Assembly (NCBI GenBank): GCA_035764725.1
Contig: DASTYT010000022.1
Span: forward strand, 1 to 53,462
From: Candidatus Methylomirabilota bacterium
GTDB taxonomy: Bacteria > Methylomirabilota > Methylomirabilia > Rokubacteriales > CSP1-6
Reading direction: 5' to 3'
Length of the DNA: 53,462 nt
In this document: piece by piece, positions 48,740 through 53,462 of the stretch
How positions within the stretch are numbered: position 1 is the stretch's first letter
How the letters are laid out: each line of letters opens with the position of its first letter
Notes under the pieces: generated by a model
The model's input: the letters and a program-made list of their open reading frames with translations, nothing else
Told to the model about the DNA's origin: nothing
Database searches by the model: none
Program-made: the position numbers and the translations under genes

Positions 48740-49750
48740 CTAGCACAGGCGCGCCATGACCTCCTCCGCGAACAGGGTGAGCGCGGACTCGCGGGCCACG
48801 AAGCCGGCGTCCGGCACCTGGGGCAGCAGGATGATGCGGCGGATCTCGGGCACCGTGGCCACGCGGCTCACCTGGGCACGCACCTCGTCGGGGGTGCCGG
48901 CCAGCGCCATCAGGTCCACGAGCCGATCCGGCACCAGCTCGCGATGGCGGGCGGCGGCGGTCGCGTGCTGGAAGGCGTCGTACTCGCGGCGCAGGCGCTC
49001 CACCAGCGGCCGGTCCGAGTCGCTGAACGGCACGGGCAGCGGGTGCCGGAGCGCGGAGGCGACGCGTCCGCGCGCATGGTCGCGGGCCAGCACGCCGTCG
49101 CGCGCGACCGAGAAGGGCGCCCAGAGCCCCACGTCGAGGTCGTCGAGCGTGCGGCCGGAGGCGCGTGCGCCCACCGCCACGTGCGTGAGCCCCGCACGCA
49201 GGATGGCGGGATCCACGCTCGCGTACATGATGACCCCGTCGCCGACGCGGCCCGCCGTCTCGAGCATGCGCGGCCCCGAGCCCGCCGCGTAGACCGGGAT
49301 GCGTCGCGGCTCGCGCAGCCAGGCCAGGCGTCCCTCGGTGCCGCTCTCGAAGCGGATCGCCTCGCGCCGCGTGAGGCGGTGGAGCGAGGTCGCCATCGCC
49401 TCCAGCGTGGCGACGCGCGCGGTCTGGGCGAGGGTGAGCCCCATGGTCTGCGCGGCGCTGCCCCCGGTGCCCACGCCCACCACCACGCGCCCTGGCGCAA
49501 GCTCCTCCAGGGTGGCCGCCGCGCTCGCCGTCACCGAGATGTGCCGGGTGTGGGGCACCGTGATGCCGGGGCCGAGACGGATGCGCGAGGTCGCCAGCGC
49601 GCAGGCGGTGAGCGTCACCCAGAGCTCGCGGCAGACGAGATGGGTGTCGGTGATCCAGGCGGTGTCGTAGCCGAGCGCCTCGGCCAGCTTCACCTGCTCG
49701 ACGATGATCGGGACGGGCTGGCTGCCGAGGATGCCGACGTCGAACTTGAT
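48740..49750 (-). CDS. LLM-class F420-dependent-type oxidoreductase with apparent ATC start
   Basis: A luciferase-like enzyme (336 residues if started at 49750) with DTAWITDTHL, RIRLGPGITVPHTRH, PGRVVVGVGTGGS and RRIPVYAAGSGPRML. The first ordinary start codon in frame is GTG at 49693, but that drops the usual family N-terminus, IKFDVGILGSQPVP, which is present upstream and begins with ATC at 49750. No ATG, GTG or TTG lies further upstream in frame. An ATC start coupled to the pirin stop 7 nt before it is possible; a base change or sequence error is the alternative. Confidence 0.78.
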   Translation of the reverse strand: MKFDVGILGSQPVPIIVEQVKLAEALGYDTAWITDTHLVCRELWVTLTACALATSRIRLGPGITVPHTRHISVTASAAATLEELAPGRVVVGVGTGGSAAQTMGLTLAQTARVATLEAMATSLHRLTRREAIRFESGTEGRLAWLREPRRIPVYAAGSGPRMLETAGRVGDGVIMYASVDPAILRAGLTHVAVGARASGRTLDDLDVGLWAPFSVARDGVLARDHARGRVASALRHPLPVPFSDSDRPLVERLRREYDAFQHATAAARHRELVPDRLVDLMALAGTPDEVRAQVSRVATVPEIRRIILLPQVPDAGFVARESALTLFAEEVMARLC

Positions 49751-49757
49751 CGGGGCG

Positions 49758-50627
49758 CTAGGCGTCGCGCGGCTCCGTCTTGATGAAGCGCCCGCTGCGG
49801 AGCTCCTGCAGCGTCTGCTCGATCTCCGCGCGGGTGTTCATGACGAACGGGCCCCAGCGCGCGATCGGCTCGCGGAGCTGGCGCGCGGAGGCGAGGAGGA
49901 AGCGGCCGCCGCCCGTCCCGGCCGAGGCCTCCACCACGTCGCCGTCCGCGAAGATCACCAGCGCGGGCGCGCGCACCTCCTCTTGGCCGGGGAAGCGCAC
50001 CTCACCCGCGTCCACGTAGGCGAAGGCGGTGTGCCCCGCGGGCACCGCCTCGCGGAAGCGGGCGCCCGCGGGCAGCGTCACGTCGACGAACTTGGGCGCG
50101 ACGGCCAGCCCCTCCACCGGCCCCGCCAGCCGCCCGCCGTCCGCCTCGCCGGCGATGGCACGGACGCGCGCCCCCTCGCCGGTCTCCACCTCGGGCAGCC
50201 GGTCCGCCACGAGATCGCGGTACTTTGGCCGGCTCATCTTCTCGGCGGCGGGCAGGTTCAGCCAGAGCTGCAGCCCGCCGATCCCCTCGGGCCGGACCTG
50301 CGGCATCTCCTCGTGGAGGATGCCGCTGCCCGAGGTCATCCACTGGATGTCGCCGGCGCCGATGCTGCCGCGATGCCCCAGGGAATCGGCATGGCGCACC
50401 TCTCCGGTGCGCACGATGGTCACCGTCTCGATCCCGCGGTGCGGATGCACGGGGAAGCCGGCCTCGTAGTCGGCGGGCACGGTGGACTGGAAATGATCGA
50501 GAAGCAGGAACGGATCGAGATGGTCGAGCCCGCGGGTCCCGATGCTGCGCCGCAGATGCACCCCCGCGCCCTCCACCACCGGCTCCGGTGTGATCACCCG
50601 GCTGACCGCCCGCACGCGCTCGCCCAT
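49758..50627 (-). CDS. Pirin family protein
   Basis: A 289-residue bicupin of the pirin family. Metal ligands are in HPHRGIETVTIV near residue 58 and in SGSGILHEEM near 102. Pirins act as quercetinase-like dioxygenases or regulators. A GGGAGGG Shine-Dalgarno favours the ATG at 50627 over two upstream ATGs at 50648 and 50651. First gene of the seven-gene operon. It diverges from the SDR at 50703. Confidence 0.9.
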   Translation of the reverse strand: MGERVRAVSRVITPEPVVEGAGVHLRRSIGTRGLDHLDPFLLLDHFQSTVPADYEAGFPVHPHRGIETVTIVRTGEVRHADSLGHRGSIGAGDIQWMTSGSGILHEEMPQVRPEGIGGLQLWLNLPAAEKMSRPKYRDLVADRLPEVETGEGARVRAIAGEADGGRLAGPVEGLAVAPKFVDVTLPAGARFREAVPAGHTAFAYVDAGEVRFPGQEEVRAPALVIFADGDVVEASAGTGGGRFLLASARQLREPIARWGPFVMNTRAEIEQTLQELRSGRFIKTEPRDA

Positions 50628-50702
50628 CGCCGGCCCTCCCCGCGCCATCATCTCACCGTTTTCGGCTATGATTCCGGCGATGTCACACCGAGGAGGATCG
50701 TG

Positions 50703-51485
50703 ATGGCGGGACCACGTCTGGCGGGCAAGGTGGCGATCGTGACGGGGGCGGGCTCGCGCGCCGAGGGCATCGGCAACGGCCGCGCCACCGCGGTGGTGTT
50801 CGCGCGCGAGGGCGCGCGCGTGCTGTGCGTTGACCAGAGCAAGGACGCCGCCGAGGCGACGCGCGCGATGATCGCCGTCGAAGGGGGCGAGGCGGCGGTG
50901 TTCGCAGCCGACGTCACGCGGAGCGGCGACTGCCGCGCCATGGTGGAGGAAGCGGTCCGACGCTGGGGCCGGCTCGACATCCTCGACAACAACGTCGGCA
51001 TCGGCGGACGCGCCACCGTCGTCGAGGTCGAGGAGGGCGACTGGGACCACATGATGCGGGTCAACGTGACCAGCATGATGCTGGCGTCCAAGCACGCCAT
51101 TCCCGCAATGACGAAGGGCGGCGGCGGCGCCATCGTCAACATCTCCTCCATCTCCGCCCTCCGCCCGCGGGGCCTCACGCCCTACACGGTCTCCAAGGGG
51201 GCGGTGATCGCGCTCACGCGCGCCATGGCGGTCGACCACGCCGCCCAGGGCATCCGCGTGAACTGCATCGCGCCCGGCCCGGTCTACACGCCGATGGTGT
51301 ACGCGGCCGGCATGAGCCCCGAGCTGCGCGACCAGCGACGGCGGGCCTCTCCGCTCGGCGTCGAGGGCACCGGCTGGGACATCGCCCACGCCGCGCTCTT
51401 CCTCGCCTCCGACGAGGCGCGCTACGTCACCGGCGTGGTGCTGCCGGTGGACGGCGGGGTCACGTTGACGAGCGCGTCCCGCTGA
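50703..51485 (+). CDS. SDR family oxidoreductase
   Basis: A 260-residue SDR. The cofactor loop is enlarged (TGAGSRAEGIGNGRA), and NNVGIGG replaces NNAG. The catalytic residues are in NISSISALRP and PYTVSK. The C-terminal LPVDGGVTLTSASR is standard. GAGGAGG precedes the ATG, and TATGAT at 50667-50672 is a possible -10. It overlaps the convergent DUF1232 gene by 26 bases at its 3' end. Confidence 0.82.
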   Translation: MAGPRLAGKVAIVTGAGSRAEGIGNGRATAVVFAREGARVLCVDQSKDAAEATRAMIAVEGGEAAVFAADVTRSGDCRAMVEEAVRRWGRLDILDNNVGIGGRATVVEVEEGDWDHMMRVNVTSMMLASKHAIPAMTKGGGGAIVNISSISALRPRGLTPYTVSKGAVIALTRAMAVDHAAQGIRVNCIAPGPVYTPMVYAAGMSPELRDQRRRASPLGVEGTGWDIAHAALFLASDEARYVTGVVLPVDGGVTLTSASR

Positions 51486-51834
51486 AGATCCGCGACTTGA
51501 GCTTCGACGGCACCCAGCGGGCCACCCGCCGGGCCACCGCGGCGAAGGCGTCGAGCGAGGCGGGATCGCCGGGCCAGTAGCGCAAGAGCAGCGCCCGGTC
51601 CACGTAGGTCAGGAGCCCGTCCAGGACCACTGCGACCAGCAGCACGTCGTCCAGATAGCCGATCACGGGCAGGAAGTCCGGGATCAGGTCGATCGGGCTC
51701 GCGAGATACACGGCCACCGCGGCGAGGGCGATCTTGGCCGCCTTCGGCATCGTGCGGTCGGCCATCAGCGAGGCGATCATGCGCGCCAGGCGCGGAAGGA
51801 ACAGCGCCAGGTCGCGGAATCGCAGCGCCGCCAT
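51460..51834 (-). CDS. DUF1232 (YkvA) family membrane protein
   Basis: A 124-residue protein with the DUF1232 signature SPIDLIPDFLPVIGYLDD inside two membrane helices (KIALAAVAVYLA and DVLLVAVVLDGLL). A basic C-terminal tail follows. The function is unknown. It starts 5 bases after the stop of the Fe-S oxidoreductase gene and is probably cotranscribed with it. Its 3' end overlaps the SDR gene. Confidence 0.82.
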   Translation of the reverse strand: MAALRFRDLALFLPRLARMIASLMADRTMPKAAKIALAAVAVYLASPIDLIPDFLPVIGYLDDVLLVAVVLDGLLTYVDRALLLRYWPGDPASLDAFAAVARRVARWVPSKLKSRIFSGTRSST

Positions 51835-51839
51835 CGCCT

Positions 51840-53462
51840 CTACTCCAGGCTCTCCGCGACGAGCTCGGCGATGTCCTTCGCCTGCAGGGTCTCTTCGGCG
51901 CCCACCACCTTGCGCCCGAGATCGACCATGGCGAGGCAGAAGGGACAGGCGCTCGCGACCACGTCCGGCTTCACCGTCAGCGCCTCCTTGACGCGGATCA
52001 CGTTGACCCGCTCCTCCGCCGGGGTCTCCATCCACATCTGGCCGCCCCCGCCGCCGCAGCAAAGTCCCCGCTCGCGCGCGCGCGGCATCTCGAGCAGGCG
52101 CAGGCCGGGCACATAGATGGCGGACTCGCGGGGGGCGTCGAAGATCCCGTTGTAGCGGCCGAGGTAGCAGGAGTCGTGGAACGCCACCGCCTTGTCGAGG
52201 GGCTTCACCGGCTGGATGCGACCCTCGCGAAGCAGGTCGCGGATCACGACCGAGTGATGGACCACCTCGAAATCTCCGCCGAACTGCGGGTACTCGTTCT
52301 TGAGCGTGTTGAAGCAGTGTGGGCAGTGGCTGACGACTTTCTCGAAGGCGTACTGCTTGATGTTCCCCACGTTCTCGTCCGCCAGCATCTGATAGAGGTA
52401 CTCGTTGCCGAGCCGCCGCGCCACCTCGCCGTGGCAGCGCTCCTCCGCCATGACGCCGAACGACACCCCAGCCTTCTTGAGGATCTTCACCACCGCTCGC
52501 GCGATGGCCTGGTTGCGGCGATCGTAGGACGCCGAGCAGCCCACCCAGTAGAGGTACTCCACAGGCTTGCCCGCCTCCAGCACCGGCACGTCGAGCCCCT
52601 CCGCCCAGGCGAAGCGCTCGGCGGGGGCGAGCCCCCACGGGTTGCCCGCCCGCTCGATGTTCTGCAGGGTCATCGGCGCGGTGGACGGGAGCGTGCCCTC
52701 GGAGAGCGTGAGATAGCGGCGAAGGTCGATGATGGTGTCGACGATGTCGATGTGGGCGGGACACTCCTGCACGCAGGCCATGCAGGTCGTGCAGGCCCAC
52801 AGCTCGTCGGCCTTGATGATCTCGCCGTGGATGGGCCTCGTGTCCCCGTCCAGCATGTAGCGCTTGAGCTTGACAATGATGGCTTTGGGGTTGAGCGCGC
52901 TACCCGACATAGTCGCCGGGCACGCGTCCTGGCAGCGGCCGCACTCCACGCATGCATCGAAGTCGAGCCGCCGCTTCCACGAGAACTCCTCGAACTTCGA
53001 GATGCCGAGGCTCTCCGCCTCCTCGATGTTCTCGATCTTGGCGATGGCGCCCCGCGGCCCGAGCTTGGAGAAGAAGATGTTGAGCGGGGTGGTGAGGAGG
53101 TGCATGAAGTACGACCGCGGCAGAAGGGCGATGAACACGAACACCACCGCGGCGTGGAAGAGCCAGGTGCCGAGGTAGAGCCCGCGCAGCGCGCCCTCCC
53201 CCATCCCGGCGGCGAGGAAGCCCTGCCCCACCGCGTAGCCTACCGGCGACCACGGCGCCCACCAGGGTTTCACCGCGGCGAGCCGGCAGCCCTCCATCAC
53301 GAAGCCCGTCACGTTGATCACGAACAGGATGAGGAGGGCGTAGGCGAACTGGGGGTCGGGATCCACGCGGGCGGGCCGCTTGATGAAGCGGCGGTAACAT
53401 GCCATGCCCAGCCCGATGACGAAGAAGAGGCCGAAGAAGTCCAGCACCACCTCGTAGAACAG
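51840..53462 (-). CDS. Membrane Fe-S oxidoreductase, HdrD/EMO-like (5' end beyond window)
   Basis: At least 540 residues; the frame is open to the window edge, so the start is missing. The N-terminal part has several membrane helices (NarI-like, possibly heme-b binding). Two [4Fe-4S] motifs follow, CVECGRCQDACP and CTTCMACVQECP. Two CCG (cysteine-rich) domains end the chain: the first has VGCSAS, an atypical ERCHGEV in place of CCG, and SHCPHCF; the second has FHDSCYLGRYN, LCCGGGGG and ACPFC. The layout fits EtfAB:(mena)quinone oxidoreductases and related HdrD/DsrK-type proteins, which would link acyl-CoA dehydrogenase electrons to the quinone pool. Confidence 0.82.
   Translation of the reverse strand: MFYEVVLDFFGLFFVIGLGMACYRRFIKRPARVDPDPQFAYALLILFVINVTGFVMEGCRLAAVKPWWAPWSPVGYAVGQGFLAAGMGEGALRGLYLGTWLFHAAVVFVFIALLPRSYFMHLLTTPLNIFFSKLGPRGAIAKIENIEEAESLGISKFEEFSWKRRLDFDACVECGRCQDACPATMSGSALNPKAIIVKLKRYMLDGDTRPIHGEIIKADELWACTTCMACVQECPAHIDIVDTIIDLRRYLTLSEGTLPSTAPMTLQNIERAGNPWGLAPAERFAWAEGLDVPVLEAGKPVEYLYWVGCSASYDRRNQAIARAVVKILKKAGVSFGVMAEERCHGEVARRLGNEYLYQMLADENVGNIKQYAFEKVVSHCPHCFNTLKNEYPQFGGDFEVVHHSVVIRDLLREGRIQPVKPLDKAVAFHDSCYLGRYNGIFDAPRESAIYVPGLRLLEMPRARERGLCCGGGGGQMWMETPAEERVNVIRVKEALTVKPDVVASACPFCLAMVDLGRKVVGAEETLQAKDIAELVAESLE

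Noticed and set aside
1..53462. CRISPR array, insertion sequence, prophage or recent foreign island
   Set aside because: No regularly spaced repeats, transposase or integrase are present, and composition looks uniform apart from the short AT-rich promoter segment near 11955-12003.

Overview
The window is about 53.5 kb of very GC-rich bacterial chromosome. It is densely coding, with no stretch over 300 bases lacking a gene. I see no insertion sequence, prophage, CRISPR array, tRNA or rRNA. The gene mix fits an uncultivated soil or subsurface lineage such as Candidatus Rokubacteria (Methylomirabilota): three luciferase-like F420-type oxidoreductases, seven short-chain dehydrogenases, three crotonases, a class III PHA locus, a CYP102-type P450, a lone Ku and an HdrD/EMO-like membrane Fe-S protein. 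The placement is an inference from gene content, not from a marker gene.

Layout. 1-6.4 kb: a YchF-like GTPase, two EamA transporters, queF and a DUF1800/DUF1501 secreted pair. 6.5-13.9 kb: an ADH/hydrolase/SDR operon, a lipase, a wax-ester synthase/DGAT, phasin 1, a DUF445 membrane protein and a small secreted protein. 13.9-19.0 kb: an operon ending in a self-sufficient P450-reductase fusion. 19.1-24.5 kb: a carboxylesterase, an SDR plus acyl-CoA ligase, and a small OB-fold protein plus M48 protease. 24.5-28.5 kb: the PHA locus (phaP, phaR, phaB, phaJ, phaE, phaC). 28.6-32.5 kb: an HxlR-SCP2 regulator, a frameshifted cupin, and a TetR/crotonase/SDR/SCP2 operon. 32.5-36.6 kb: two tandem double-PilZ proteins, a luciferase-like oxidoreductase, SppA and a FecR-like protein. 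36.6-40.7 kb: a CoA-ester and hydratase catabolic operon. 40.8-44.8 kb: small basic proteins, a 30-residue zinc-finger protein overlapping Ku, an ADH and a membrane-anchored proline-rich protein. 44.8-50.6 kb: a packed seven-gene catabolic operon. 50.7 kb to the end: an SDR, a DUF1232 protein and an EMO-like Fe-S membrane protein cut by the window edge.

How it fits together. The theme is fatty-acid and CoA-ester metabolism with carbon storage. Acyl-CoA ligase, crotonases, PhaJ and PhaB can feed 3-hydroxyacyl-CoA to the PhaC/PhaE synthase. DGAT can divert acyl groups to neutral lipid. The EMO-like protein could pass acyl-CoA dehydrogenase electrons to the quinone pool.

The strongest new observation is a shared inverted repeat, ACGC-N3-GCGT and close variants. 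It sits inside or beside the promoters of phaP1, phaP2, phaR and phaC, and I infer it is the PhaR operator of this lineage. A second theme is regulatory: many genes have a TAnnnT hexamer 6-10 nt before the start codon and no Shine-Dalgarno sequence, which suggests widespread leaderless mRNAs.
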